From Paenibacillus_AP thailandensis (lineage in GTDB: Bacteria > Bacillota > Bacilli > Paenibacillales > Paenibacillaceae), in contig NZ_JBHUMY010000016.1 of the NCBI RefSeq assembly GCF_042685365.1, positions 186,001 through 250,000 on the forward strand: DNA of 64,000 nt, written 5' to 3'. Shown here one piece after another: positions 33,229-41,921 of the stretch. The notes under the pieces are model-generated. The model was given only the letters and a program-made list of their open reading frames with translations. It ran no database searches and was not told the DNA's origin. Position 1 is the stretch's first letter. Each line of letters opens with the position of its first letter. Made by a program: the position numbers and the translations under genes.

Positions 33229-33843
33229 TCACTTTCTTAATCCCATAGCGGTTACGGGGCCTTGCACCATCATTTGAAACAAAATCGACGCCAATTCCCG
33301 CGGGGTCTGCTTCATCCCGGCGTTTAACCAGTTCTGAATCACCCCCAGCAGCGCCGAAGACATATAAGCGATAAAGATGTCGGTCGGTACAGGGGACTCC
33401 CCTTTCGAAGTTTTGCTCAAAACGTTCTCCGTAATATTTTTCGCGATAATTTCTTTTATTTTCATTTGAAACGAAGGATCCCCCTTTGGACCCAGCATCG
33501 TCTTCATGAAATAGGCATTTTGTTGAAAGTAGCCAATGAGATTCGCAATAAACGGAAACGGCTCGTTCCCGGAAAAAAACTCCTTCAATTCATTGGAAGT
33601 CATCGCCTTGACCTGGCTTGTCGCCAGTTCCATTCTTGCGTATATTTCTTCTTCGCATTTCTCCAGCAAATCATATTTATCGCGGTAATGCAAATAGAAC
33701 GTGCTGCGGTTAATATCCGCTTTTTCGGTTATATCTCTTACGGTCAAGGCTTCGAAGCCCATATCTTCGATTAACTCGGTAAAAGCCGCTACGATCGCTT
33801 TTTTGGTTTTGCTTATACGTCTATCGGGCTTTTGCTGCGGCAA
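33229..33843 (-). CDS. TetR/AcrR family repressor, TTG start
   Basis: DNA-binding repressor of 204 residues. The N-terminal helix-turn-helix is LTVRDITEKADINRSTFYLHYRDKYDLLE; the C-terminal domain is of the type found in short Gram-positive TetR proteins (TetR_C_8-like). The start is a TTG at 33843, six bases after GGGAGGGG, giving MPQQKPDRRISKTKKAI. It is divergent from a DUF3533 membrane protein gene. Matching 20-base dyads in front of both genes point to autoregulation plus control of the neighbour. Confidence 0.9.
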   Translation of the reverse strand: MPQQKPDRRISKTKKAIVAAFTELIEDMGFEALTVRDITEKADINRSTFYLHYRDKYDLLEKCEEEIYARMELATSQVKAMTSNELKEFFSGNEPFPFIANLIGYFQQNAYFMKTMLGPKGDPSFQMKIKEIIAKNITENVLSKTSKGESPVPTDIFIAYMSSALLGVIQNWLNAGMKQTPRELASILFQMMVQGPVTAMGLRK

Positions 33844-33892
33844 TTCGATCCCCTCCCAAAAAAATGATGCGCAAAACAACAGTTATCCGATT

Positions 33893-33912
33893 TGTGTCGA
33901 CTATTCGTCACA
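33893..33912. promoter_or_regulatory. TetR operator site 1
   Basis: TGTGTCGA - CTAT - TCGTCACA, matching its inverse at 7 of 8 positions per arm. It lies 50 bases before the TetR start. Confidence 0.65.
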
Positions 33913-33963
33913 TCCTTCAGGATTGACGGTGGTATTTCTTTAGCCGCCAAATACAATATACAC

Positions 33964-33983
33964 TGTGAAGGTTAATCGACACA
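33964..33983. promoter_or_regulatory. TetR operator site 2
   Basis: TGTGAAGG - TTAA - TCGACACA. The right arm is the exact complement of the left arm of site 1. It lies 52 bases before the DUF3533 gene start, 71 bases centre to centre from site 1. Confidence 0.6.
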
Positions 33984-34034
33984 AAGTATATATTTTCGCA
34001 TGAATTGCGGTTATAGGAAACCGGGAGGGGAAAC

Positions 34035-35231
34035 ATGAATTTCATGAAAAACAAATTGCTGCTTTTAGCGCCGGTCATCGCTCTGGTCATTATTTTTATT
34101 TTTTCGCTTGCGCAAATCCCGTCGGCAAAACAATCGCCTAAAGGCTTGCCGATCGCGATCGTGAATGAAGACGGCGGAGTGGACATTCCCGGTCAAGGCA
34201 ACCGGAATTTCGGACAACAGGTTGCGGATATGATCGCTAAAATGACCGCCCAAACGGCCGGCGATAAGGAACCCGCCGTAAAGTGGATTGCCGTTCCCGA
34301 CGCCGAACGGGCGAAGGAAGGGATGAACCGGCAGGAGTATTACGGGGCGCTCGTTATTCCGGAGGACTACAGCCGGAAACAAGCGTCGCTTCACACGCCG
34401 GCCCCTTCGCCGCCCTCCATTGAAATCTATGTGAATCAAGGCATGAACGCAATGGCTTCGAATATCGTGACCCAGCTGCTGAACGGGATTGTCGACAACA
34501 TGAATCACAACGTAAGCGCCGGGCTTGCGGAAGGAATAATAAAACAAGGCGGAACGCTGACGGCCGAGCAAGCGGCGGTTCTGGCATCGCCGATAACCAA
34601 AAACGTGCACGTCGTGAACCAAACCGGCACGTCGGCTAACGCCCCGGTCGCCATGTTTCAACCGCTTTGGATCGCCAGCCTTGCCGGGGCGGCGCTCATA
34701 TGGCTTTCGCTGAAGCGCTCCGAGACTTCCGGCCGCAAGGGCAAGACGGCTGCCGTGTCCGCGCAGGTGCTGGCCGGAGCGATCGCGGCCGTCGCGATAG
34801 GGTTCGGACTGGCTTGGTTTGCGGACGGCATGCTTGGGTTCGATATTCCTCGATTTATCGATACGGCGCTTTTTTTAAGCGTCGCGAGCTTTAGCTTTCT
34901 TTTTATGATTTTAGCCGTGCTTTTATGGCTGGGGATGGCCGGAATTCCGATTTTTATTCTGCTGATGTTTTTTGGAGCGCCCCTATTGGCTCTCGCTCCG
35001 GAAGCGATGCCCGCCTTTTATCGGGATTGGGTGTTTCCTTGGCTGCCGATGCGCTTTATGACCGACGGGCTACGGGAGTTGTTATTCTTCGGCAAGGAAT
35101 TCGAGTGGAGCCTGCCCGTGTCCGTATTGGTCTGGATCGGTTTGGGCAGCATCCTGGCCGCCTTGCTGTCGCCGCTTAAACCGGTCGCCCGAAAGGAAAC
35201 GAAAGGCCGGGCGGCCGAAAGCGCCAGCTAA
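34035..35231 (+). CDS. DUF3533 / YhgE-like ABC-2-type membrane protein
   Basis: Membrane protein of 398 residues: one N-terminal span (KLLLLAPVIALVIIFIFSLA), a large extracellular domain (about 35-210, starting LPIAIVNEDGGVDIPGQG) and a C-terminal block of five to six spans. This is the layout of YhgE/Pip and DUF3533 proteins, related to ABC-2 permeases but without an ATPase next to them. It may export lipids, peptides or drugs. GGGAGGGGAAAC precedes the start. It is divergent from a TetR gene and likely repressed by it. A terminator follows. Confidence 0.82.
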   Translation: MNFMKNKLLLLAPVIALVIIFIFSLAQIPSAKQSPKGLPIAIVNEDGGVDIPGQGNRNFGQQVADMIAKMTAQTAGDKEPAVKWIAVPDAERAKEGMNRQEYYGALVIPEDYSRKQASLHTPAPSPPSIEIYVNQGMNAMASNIVTQLLNGIVDNMNHNVSAGLAEGIIKQGGTLTAEQAAVLASPITKNVHVVNQTGTSANAPVAMFQPLWIASLAGAALIWLSLKRSETSGRKGKTAAVSAQVLAGAIAAVAIGFGLAWFADGMLGFDIPRFIDTALFLSVASFSFLFMILAVLLWLGMAGIPIFILLMFFGAPLLALAPEAMPAFYRDWVFPWLPMRFMTDGLRELLFFGKEFEWSLPVSVLVWIGLGSILAALLSPLKPVARKETKGRAAESAS

Positions 35232-35250
35232 GCCAACAAATAAGCTCTCT

Positions 35251-35297
35251 AGGCCGGCCCGTCATCGGTTTGAAAACCGCGACGGACCGGCCTTTTC
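35251..35297 (+). terminator. terminator of DUF3533 gene
   Basis: GGCCGGCCCGTC and GACGGACCGGCC form a 12-bp stem with one mismatch around a long loop that itself holds CGGTTT/AAACCG; TTTT follows. Confidence 0.85.
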
Positions 35298-35350
35298 CCG
35301 TCTCGGGTCCGCCATCCCCCCCTCCTTCTAAACCTTGCATTTACAAGTTC

Positions 35351-35379
35351 TAGACAAACGCTTTACGCAAGGTTAACAT
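35351..35379 (+). promoter_or_regulatory. promoter of LtaS-like gene within an inverted repeat
   Basis: TAGACA, 17 bases, TAACAT, giving a leader of about 33 bases. The 8-base arms AACCTTGC (35331) and GCAAGGTT (35367) flank and overlap it and could be a regulator site. Confidence 0.5.
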
Positions 35380-35418
35380 GTAGGAATCGGCACTATGCTA
35401 AATCGGAGGTGCGGCACG

Positions 35419-37446
35419 ATGCTGCAAACGAAGCTTAACGGGCCGAGGCGCATCCTGCGCCTGCTGCTCGCGGCGCTTACCCGGCTTAAAGGAGCGGATA
35501 TTCTGCTCTTCTTGGCCGTCATGATGGTCAAGCTTTATTTATTCGACCGGTTTATTCACGTTCAATATATGGAGATGAACGGCACCGACGCGCTGGTTGC
35601 GCTCGGAACGCTCGCTTTGATCGCGTTCTGGACGTTGTGGCTGCCGGCCAGAGGACGGCTGATCGCGCTCATCGTTCTCGATCTTGCGATGACGCTCGTC
35701 GTTTACGCCGATTTAATCTATTACCGCTATTTTCAGGATTTCATTTCGATCCCGGTGCTGTTTCAGGCCGGCCAAGTCGAATCGCTTGGCGGGAGCATTT
35801 CAACGCTCATGATCGCCAAAGACTTGGTGCTGCTGGCCGACTGGCCGTTAATCGTGCCTTTCCTCGTCTATTTAATCTGGCTTGGCAAGCGGGATATGCC
35901 CGTGCCGAAGAGGCGTTCCGCGCCGCTTGTAGCAGCCGCCCGCATCGGGATGAGCGCCGTTCTGTTTGCGGCGGGTTATACGCTTGTGTTCGGCACGATT
36001 CACGACGCCAGAAGCACGTGGGCGAAAGGATTGTTCGAGCAAAGCTACTGGAACGTATCGCTGTACAACTTGACGGGCGTGCTTGGCTTTCACGGCTACG
36101 ACGCCTACCGCTTCGCCAGGCAAAATTGGTTTGGCGCCGGAAGCGTAACGGCGGCCGAACGCTCGGAGGCGTTCGAATACGTCAAGCAGCGCGGCGAGGA
36201 GCGCCGCAGACTGGAACAAGACGGGCTGTTCGGAGCTTATAAAGGCAGCAACGTCATCGTCGTGCAAGCCGAAGCGTTCCAGAACTTCGTCGTCGGCCGG
36301 TCGATCGGCGGCCGGGAAGTGACGCCGAATTTCAACAAGCTGATGAAGGAAAGCGCCTATTTCAGCCAGTTTTATCATCAGACGGCCCAAGGCCGGACGT
36401 CCGACGCCGATTTCGCCGCCAATTGCTCGCTGCAGCCGGTGACGAACGGCTCCGTCTTCATTATGTACGCCCAGCATTCCTACGACTGTTCGCCGTCCGT
36501 CCTGAAGGATCACGGTTACTCGGCGGCCGCTTACCACGCCTACGACGGCGGCTTCTGGAACCGCAACGCCATGTATGCGAACATGGGCTACGATTCGTTT
36601 TACAGCAAGAAGAACTTTGTCGTGGACGAGCGGGTCGGCTGGTCCGTCGGCGACAAATCTTTTTTTAAGCAATCGGTGGAGCTTATGGCCAAGGAGGAGC
36701 GGCCCTTCTACTCCTTCCTGATCACGTTGTCGAGCCATCATCCGTATACGATGCCGGACAGCGAGAAGGCGCTCGACACGGGCGAGCTTGAAGGTACGAT
36801 CATGGGCGATTATTTGCAGGCGATGCATTACGCGGATGCGGCGCTTGGGGTGCTGGTCGAGGAGTTAAAAGCGAAAGGGCTTTGGGACAACACGATCGTG
36901 GTCTTTTACGGCGATCACGACAATTCGATCAAGGAATGGGAGCTGTTCGAAACGTTTCTTGGCCGCAAGCTGAACCGTCTCGACCAGCAAATGATTTTGA
37001 AGCAGGTGCCGCTGCTCGTCCATCTGCCGGACGGCGCGCATGCCGGCGTATATTCGGGCGTCGGAGGCCAGCTGGACATTGCCCCGACGATTATGCATTT
37101 GCTGGGCATTTCCACCACGGATAAAGTGATGCTCGGCACCCCGCTGCTTACGGAACAGCCCGCGCAAGAGGGCAAGATTGTCGCACTGCGCAACGGCGCT
37201 TACACGGACGGGCATGTCTATTTCAATCCTTCGGGCGCAGGAGAAAGCGGAAACAGCTGCCTTGACATCGCAGCGTTGGGCTCCGCCGCCGACATGAATA
37301 CCTGCCAAGCGCTTTCCGAACAAGTAAACGATGAGCTTTACGTATCGGACCTGATCGTCGTGAACGACCTGGTTCCCGCTTTGCGGAAGCTTTATGCGCA
37401 GGAAACCGGCAAAACCGTTGCCGCCGCGCCAACCGGCCATGATTAA
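35419..37446 (+). CDS. lipoteichoic acid synthase-like sulfatase-fold membrane enzyme
   Basis: LtaS-type glycerophosphotransferase of 675 residues. Five N-terminal spans (to about residue 185) anchor an extracellular sulfatase-fold domain. Active-site motifs are VIVVQAEAFQNF (metal Glu), the catalytic Thr in QTAQGRTSDADF, and VVFYGDHDNSI (metal Asp/His). It polymerises or primes glycerol-phosphate on lipid anchors. The ATG at 35419 follows GGAGGTG; an earlier in-frame start is weaker. The gene stands alone between its promoter and a terminator. Which LtaS paralogue it is cannot be decided. Confidence 0.92.
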   Translation: MLQTKLNGPRRILRLLLAALTRLKGADILLFLAVMMVKLYLFDRFIHVQYMEMNGTDALVALGTLALIAFWTLWLPARGRLIALIVLDLAMTLVVYADLIYYRYFQDFISIPVLFQAGQVESLGGSISTLMIAKDLVLLADWPLIVPFLVYLIWLGKRDMPVPKRRSAPLVAAARIGMSAVLFAAGYTLVFGTIHDARSTWAKGLFEQSYWNVSLYNLTGVLGFHGYDAYRFARQNWFGAGSVTAAERSEAFEYVKQRGEERRRLEQDGLFGAYKGSNVIVVQAEAFQNFVVGRSIGGREVTPNFNKLMKESAYFSQFYHQTAQGRTSDADFAANCSLQPVTNGSVFIMYAQHSYDCSPSVLKDHGYSAAAYHAYDGGFWNRNAMYANMGYDSFYSKKNFVVDERVGWSVGDKSFFKQSVELMAKEERPFYSFLITLSSHHPYTMPDSEKALDTGELEGTIMGDYLQAMHYADAALGVLVEELKAKGLWDNTIVVFYGDHDNSIKEWELFETFLGRKLNRLDQQMILKQVPLLVHLPDGAHAGVYSGVGGQLDIAPTIMHLLGISTTDKVMLGTPLLTEQPAQEGKIVALRNGAYTDGHVYFNPSGAGESGNSCLDIAALGSAADMNTCQALSEQVNDELYVSDLIVVNDLVPALRKLYAQETGKTVAAAPTGHD

Positions 37447-37473
37447 AGCGCGGCCGTCGCCGCCAAAAAGAAG

Positions 37474-37516
37474 AAGCCTCCGGATCCGTCCGCTTTGCGG
37501 TTCGAACCGGAGGCTT
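37474..37516. terminator. bidirectional terminator LtaS-like / YlbL-like
   Basis: AAGCCTCCGG and CCGGAGGCTT are perfect 10-base arms, with A-rich DNA on the left and TATTTC on the right. It serves two convergent genes. Confidence 0.8.
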
Positions 37517-37519
37517 ATT

Positions 37520-38914
37520 TCATTGCCCTTTGCCATGCGTCTTCAGCCAATTCAAAATATCGTCGAACGTCTTGACGGGAACGATGTTGAGCGAGCTCCC
37601 CGCCCCTTGGCGGGCGTCCTCCGCTTCGCTTGCCGGAACGAAAAAAACGTCGGCGTCGGTTCGGCTTACCGCATACGCCTTCTGCGGCACGCCGCCGACC
37701 GGGCCTACGGAGCCGTCCGCTTCGATCGTGCCCGTCCCGGCTACGCGGATGCCGTTCGTGACGCCGCCCGGCGTCAGCTGGTCGAGCAGCGCAAGCGTCA
37801 GCATCGCCCCGTGGGAAGGACCGCCGATATGCGCGATATACCGCCGGTAATCGACGGCTATAGGCGTATCCGGCCGAATATCGTTTTGCACGGAAATGCC
37901 GAACACCGCCCGTCCAGGATCGTCGTCGGCCGCGCGCGTTCCGACCTGCATGCGGATCGTTTTGCCGCCGCGGTCAATCGTAACGGAGACCTCATCGCCG
38001 GGCCGCACGTTTGTCATCAAGCCGGTTAAGCCGTTGATGTCCGAGACGTCGCTTCCATTCACTTGCTTAAGGACGTCGCCCGCCTGCAGCAGCTTGTCCG
38101 CCGGCCCGCCGGCCACGATGGCCGCCACTTTTACGCCGTCGACGGCGACGCCTTTTCCGATGCCCGCCCGCTGCATCGCAATGGCCTCCGCAATCGCGTT
38201 GGCGTCCGTCTTCATCTCCAGCACCTGCGTATACTGCTCGGTTAAAGGAGGCTCGTCGGCGCTGATCCTCGTAAATTCGTAATGCGGCAGCAGCGCAGCG
38301 TACAGCCAATCGACGGGAAAAGCCGGCCGCTCGAACACGAGCACGCCGTTAATATCGCCGTGCGGTTTCCCCGTTTCGGCCTGCGCGTACCGGTTCATCT
38401 GCATCGTCAGCCCGGGATAAGTGACCCGGTACGGCGTCGGCCAAAAAAAGAAAGCAAGCAGCATGACGGTCGCGGCAAAAATAATAACCGTCCGCTTCGG
38501 TAAGCTCCGGCGGCTCAAGCCCGTAAAGGAGCGCGGAGCGGCGGATTCGGCCGCAGCCATATCGGCAAAAGCGACGAGCCATGCCGCCGCGATTAAACAT
38601 CCGATTGGCAGAAGCCGTTCCGGCTCTGCGAACAGCAGCACGGCGGCAGCAGCGTTAAGCAGCAAGGACGCGGCGCTGACGAGTTTTCTCCAGAAGCTTT
38701 CGCCCGCCGCAAAACCGTATATCCCGCCCGTCAGCCAAAGCAGCGGAACAAGGGCGATGCCGTAAAACAGCACGTTGATCATATCGATCCACTCGGCCCC
38801 CCCGGAAAGCCGAATGGGATCGGGAATCCATATCAGCTCCGCGATAACGATCCACGCGAATGCGACGATGATGCCGGCCGTATAAAAAGCGCGGCTGCGG
38901 CTTATTGCGGTCAT
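37520..38914 (-). CDS. YlbL-like PDZ / Lon-type (S16) serine protease with extra membrane spans
   Basis: Protein of 464 residues. About five N-terminal spans (to residue 165) are followed by an extracytoplasmic region with a PDZ domain (about 235-330; AAIVAGGPADKLLQAGDVLK) and a Lon-type proteolytic domain. The catalytic Ser is in HIGGPSHGAMLTLALLDQL and the Lys in GPVGGVPQKAYAV. Canonical YlbL has about 340 residues and one span, so the front end is an expansion. YlbL relatives cleave membrane or division-related proteins. AAGGAGGCGGACGT precedes the ATG. Confidence 0.88.
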   Translation of the reverse strand: MTAISRSRAFYTAGIIVAFAWIVIAELIWIPDPIRLSGGAEWIDMINVLFYGIALVPLLWLTGGIYGFAAGESFWRKLVSAASLLLNAAAAVLLFAEPERLLPIGCLIAAAWLVAFADMAAAESAAPRSFTGLSRRSLPKRTVIIFAATVMLLAFFFWPTPYRVTYPGLTMQMNRYAQAETGKPHGDINGVLVFERPAFPVDWLYAALLPHYEFTRISADEPPLTEQYTQVLEMKTDANAIAEAIAMQRAGIGKGVAVDGVKVAAIVAGGPADKLLQAGDVLKQVNGSDVSDINGLTGLMTNVRPGDEVSVTIDRGGKTIRMQVGTRAADDDPGRAVFGISVQNDIRPDTPIAVDYRRYIAHIGGPSHGAMLTLALLDQLTPGGVTNGIRVAGTGTIEADGSVGPVGGVPQKAYAVSRTDADVFFVPASEAEDARQGAGSSLNIVPVKTFDDILNWLKTHGKGQ

Positions 38915-39020
38915 ACGTCCGCCTCCTTGTATGTACGGTTATTAGCGCCGGATTTCCCGGGCAATTTACAAAATGAAGAAAAAGAGCTTAACGGCTAACG
39001 TCAAGCTCCAGGCACTATTT

Positions 39021-39248
39021 CTATTTTTTCACATAAGGCTTTATTTTTTCGACGGCTTCGTCTTCGCTGGCGGCTTTCACATAACGGCCATTAATATAAA
39101 TGAATGCGTATTTTTTGCACGGGCCGCAATAGGACTTGCATCCGACCTTCACTTCCGCGTCGGGGGCAAGCCGCTTCAGCTTCGGAAGCAGCGTCTTCAG
39201 CTTGACGCTCTGGCATTTATCGCAAATGCGTATATCGTTAACGGCCAT
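39021..39248 (-). CDS. DUF1450 (YuzB-like) small cysteine protein
   Basis: Protein of 75 residues with the family pattern: CDKCQ near the N terminus and GCKSYCGPCKKYAF in the middle, five Cys in all, suited to binding zinc or an iron-sulfur cluster. The C terminus (DEAVEKIKPYVKK) is a short helix. Its ATG overlaps the stop of the HesB-like gene in TAATG, so the two are translationally coupled. The pairing suggests a role in iron-sulfur metabolism, which is inferred. Confidence 0.85.
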   Translation of the reverse strand: MAVNDIRICDKCQSVKLKTLLPKLKRLAPDAEVKVGCKSYCGPCKKYAFIYINGRYVKAASEDEAVEKIKPYVKK

Positions 39249-39553
39249 TAATGCTCATGCCTGCCGAAGGACGGATTGGTAATTTCAAAGCCTTCTTGCG
39301 GTACATAGAAATAGTCGATGCGTACGCCGTCCAGAAAGGCGTTCCCTTTCTCGAGGATGACGTCGATGTCTTTGTCCGTCGCTACGACGACGTCTTTATC
39401 CGTTGGCTCGTCCAACGCGAGGCCGTAATGCGCATGGTCGCCGTGCGCGTGCGTGACATAAACGCGGATTTTTTTGCCCGCATTTTCCTCTTTGTCGAGC
39501 TCGAGCTTTAATATTTTGGCGGCGTTGCGCGAAATTTTGCATTTCATTGTCAT
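39248..39553 (-). CDS. HesB/IscA-like fold protein lacking the cluster cysteines
   Basis: Small protein of 101 residues with the HesB/IscA-like layout: ISRNAAKILKLELDKEENAG, VYVTHAHGDHAHYGLALDEP and a C-terminal FEITNPSFGRHEH. The three cysteines that bind the cluster in true A-type carriers are missing; the only Cys is at residue 5. Several His in HAHGDHAHYG might bind metal instead. GGAG precedes the ATG. It forms a two-gene unit with the DUF1450 gene. Confidence 0.82.
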   Translation of the reverse strand: MTMKCKISRNAAKILKLELDKEENAGKKIRVYVTHAHGDHAHYGLALDEPTDKDVVVATDKDIDVILEKGNAFLDGVRIDYFYVPQEGFEITNPSFGRHEH

Positions 39554-39605
39554 TTACAGCTCCTTCATACAGGTTCGTCCTGCCATATGTCAAGCGTGAA
39601 TCGCA

Positions 39606-39836
39606 TTACCTATTATACTTCTTCTCCATCCATCGGGCAAACCATTCCGCAGCCAGCATGGTAACGGCAATATCGTCGACCGGCAGAAAAGGAATCGCGT
39701 CCGGCATTACCCAATACAGCAGAACGGGGACCAGGAACAACAGCTTGTCCCTCCAGGCTACATTCCGGTTCGCAAGCAGCCGGTATACGCGTACAAACGT
39801 GTTTTTCCAATGCCGAAGAGAAAGCAGCTTGCGCAT
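39606..39836 (-). CDS. DUF1232 (YkvA-like) small membrane protein
   Basis: Protein of 76 residues. The DUF1232 core is AWRDKLLFLVPVLLYWVMPD followed by AIPFLPVDDIAV. One hydrophobic stretch and an amphipathic N terminus suggest membrane association. The ATG at 39836 follows GGAGGCGG; a longer frame extends upstream without support. Function of the family is unknown. It lies between an M14 peptidase gene and the HesB-like pair, all on the minus strand. Confidence 0.85.
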   Translation of the reverse strand: MRKLLSLRHWKNTFVRVYRLLANRNVAWRDKLLFLVPVLLYWVMPDAIPFLPVDDIAVTMLAAEWFARWMEKKYNR

Positions 39837-39949
39837 GTAAGTCCGCCTCCAGATCACAATGAGTATTTCGCTGCGTTCGGCTGCAGCGTTAGCGTCCATT
39901 ATACCATGCCGCGGACGAGACTGCAGCCGGCCGGCGAGCGCCCAGCCCG

Positions 39950-40840
39950 TCATAAGGCCGGCGCCGGATCGTGAAGACGCAGCGCTTCCAGAAGCAAGGG
40001 CCGGACTTCCCCGTAAATGGCCGGAAAATCGGCATAAGGGAGCGGATTAACGCCTTCTCCCGCTTCAATCGTAAAGCCCGGCTTGCGGAAGCATTGAATG
40101 AACCAATCCTTAAAGCCGGCGTCGCTGCCCGACAGCTTAACCGGCTTATAGCCGCTTGCCCGGCCGAGTCGGTCCGCCAATCGCTCGGCATACGGAGGCT
40201 CGTAATCGCGGTAGTTCCAATAGATTTCTTTGCCTTGCGTATGAAGCGCGAGCACCGTATCGAACGGAAACCTCAGCGCCATGGCCGCTAGCGCCCGTGC
40301 TTCCGGCTCGCTTAGCGGATAGGGGCCCGGATAGTCGCGCGGCGACGGCCCTTTCGTTCCTCTGCGCCGAAGCTCCTCCTCCCAATGCGCGGGGAATTGA
40401 TCGTTTAAATCGACGCCGCGAATATTCGCCTTCCATTGGTCGAACGCTTCGTTTCCTCCGTTCCATTCCAGCAGCTTGCTCCGATACGGATTGTCCTTCG
40501 AGACGCCGTATAACGACAGCTCCACCCCGTCGGGATTCACCATCGGCACCGCCCATAACGTCACTTCCCGGTACAAGCGGGCTTCCGGCGCCCCCGTGAG
40601 GCAAGCGGCTCCCCATTCGTCCAGAAACCGCATGAGCAAAGCGGACGTCATCCATTCGTTGGCATGAAAGGAAGCGTTCATATGAACAAGGCGCGGCCCG
40701 CTGCCGCACCTTATGGCAACGATCGGCCTGCCGAGCACGCTGCGGCCGATCGTATGCCCCGACATGAAACGGTATTTGCGAAGCAGCCATCCATAGTCTT
40801 GCACAAGCTGGGCATAACCATAACCCGAAATGCGCTCCAT
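39950..40840 (-). CDS. M14 family zinc carboxypeptidase
   Basis: Metallopeptidase of 296 residues. Zinc ligands are His and Glu in NASFHANEWMTS and His in TVLALHTQGKEIYW; the catalytic Glu is in GFTIEAGEGVNPLP. The closest functional relatives are gamma-D-glutamyl-diamino acid endopeptidases acting on peptidoglycan peptides (ENP1/YqgT group), but this copy lacks LysM domains and a signal peptide, so it is probably cytosolic and recycles murein peptides. GGGAGGGAC before the ATG at 40840 decides the start. It lies downstream of murI, beyond a terminator. Confidence 0.85.
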   Translation of the reverse strand: MERISGYGYAQLVQDYGWLLRKYRFMSGHTIGRSVLGRPIVAIRCGSGPRLVHMNASFHANEWMTSALLMRFLDEWGAACLTGAPEARLYREVTLWAVPMVNPDGVELSLYGVSKDNPYRSKLLEWNGGNEAFDQWKANIRGVDLNDQFPAHWEEELRRRGTKGPSPRDYPGPYPLSEPEARALAAMALRFPFDTVLALHTQGKEIYWNYRDYEPPYAERLADRLGRASGYKPVKLSGSDAGFKDWFIQCFRKPGFTIEAGEGVNPLPYADFPAIYGEVRPLLLEALRLHDPAPAL

Positions 40841-40923
40841 AAAAGTCCCTCCCGTCTGCACAAGCAGCTTCATCACCTTTATGTTTATGTGCATTCGGGA
40901 TGAGATAACCCTCTATGCGGAAA

Positions 40924-40956
40924 CGAAACCCCCGGCATCAACTGCCGGGGGTTTCG
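40924..40956. terminator. terminator of murI
   Basis: CGAAACCCCCGGCA and TGCCGGGGGTTTCG are perfect 14-base arms around TCAAC; TTTCC follows on the minus strand, eight bases after the murI stop. Confidence 0.88.
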
Positions 40957-40963
40957 CATTCGT

Positions 40964-41779
40964 TTATCCGATTTGCGGCACTTGCCAAACGACCGGCGTC
41001 AATTCAATCTGCTCGCCGAGCCATTGAAGCGTAATTTGCTTGAATATAGCCGGATCTCCGCTGCAAAAAAATTGATGCACCGGAAGCTGATCGCCTCTCG
41101 CCAGCTTGCGCTGATCATGCAAAATCGTGCTGATGTCGCGTGCGGTTTCTTCCGCCGAACTGATTAACTCGACATGGTCGCCCATCACTTCCGCAATCGT
41201 GTCCGACAAGAACGGGTAATGCGTACATCCGAGAATAAGACAATCCATCGGAGCTTTGCGCAAACGGCCAAGCGACGAAAGTACCGTTTCGTACGTTTCG
41301 TTCGAACGGAAGTTGCCCCGTTCCACAAGCGGAACGAATGCCGGGCATGCCTCGCTGATCACATGGACATGGGGCGACAATTCCTTTAGCGCATGCTCAT
41401 ACGCGCCGCTGTTAATGGTGCCCTGGGTTCCGATCACGCCGATGACTCCTGTCTTGGTACGTTTAATCGCCGCCCGGGCGCCCGGGTTAATGACGCCGAT
41501 CACGGGAACGTTCACCCGGGAGCGAATGTCCTCCAGCGCAACGGCGGTGGCCGTATTGCAAGCAATAACAATCATTTTGGGTCTGAACTGAAGCAAATAA
41601 TCTACGATTTCACGCGTGAAATGGAGCACTTCCCGGGAAGGCCTTGGGCCGTATGGCGTGCGGGCCGTATCTCCGAAATAAATCACTTTCTCGCGCGGCA
41701 GTTGGCGCATCATTTCCTTCACGACGGTAAGCCCGCCTACGCCCGAATCCAATACTGCAATGGGTTGCTGCACAAACAC
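40964..41779 (-). CDS. murI: glutamate racemase
   Basis: Cofactor-independent racemase of 271 residues that makes D-glutamate for peptidoglycan. The two catalytic cysteines are in IACNTATAVA and LGCTHYPFL; VLDSGVGGLTV at the N terminus holds the catalytic Asp. The start codon is GTG, preceded by AGAGGAAAGCGGT. It is transcribed alone and ends at a strong terminator. Confidence 0.96.
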   Translation of the reverse strand: MFVQQPIAVLDSGVGGLTVVKEMMRQLPREKVIYFGDTARTPYGPRPSREVLHFTREIVDYLLQFRPKMIVIACNTATAVALEDIRSRVNVPVIGVINPGARAAIKRTKTGVIGVIGTQGTINSGAYEHALKELSPHVHVISEACPAFVPLVERGNFRSNETYETVLSSLGRLRKAPMDCLILGCTHYPFLSDTIAEVMGDHVELISSAEETARDISTILHDQRKLARGDQLPVHQFFCSGDPAIFKQITLQWLGEQIELTPVVWQVPQIG

Positions 41780-41921
41780 ACCGCTTTCCTCTATACATAG
41801 TTGTCACGTGCTAAATTTAAAAATAGCATATGATGTCGAAAACAAAAAGGTACCTTCTATATTAGCTTACTCCCGGACAACCTTCAAGAAAAGGGGGGTG
41901 GCTTCCCGGCCGTTGGCCGGA

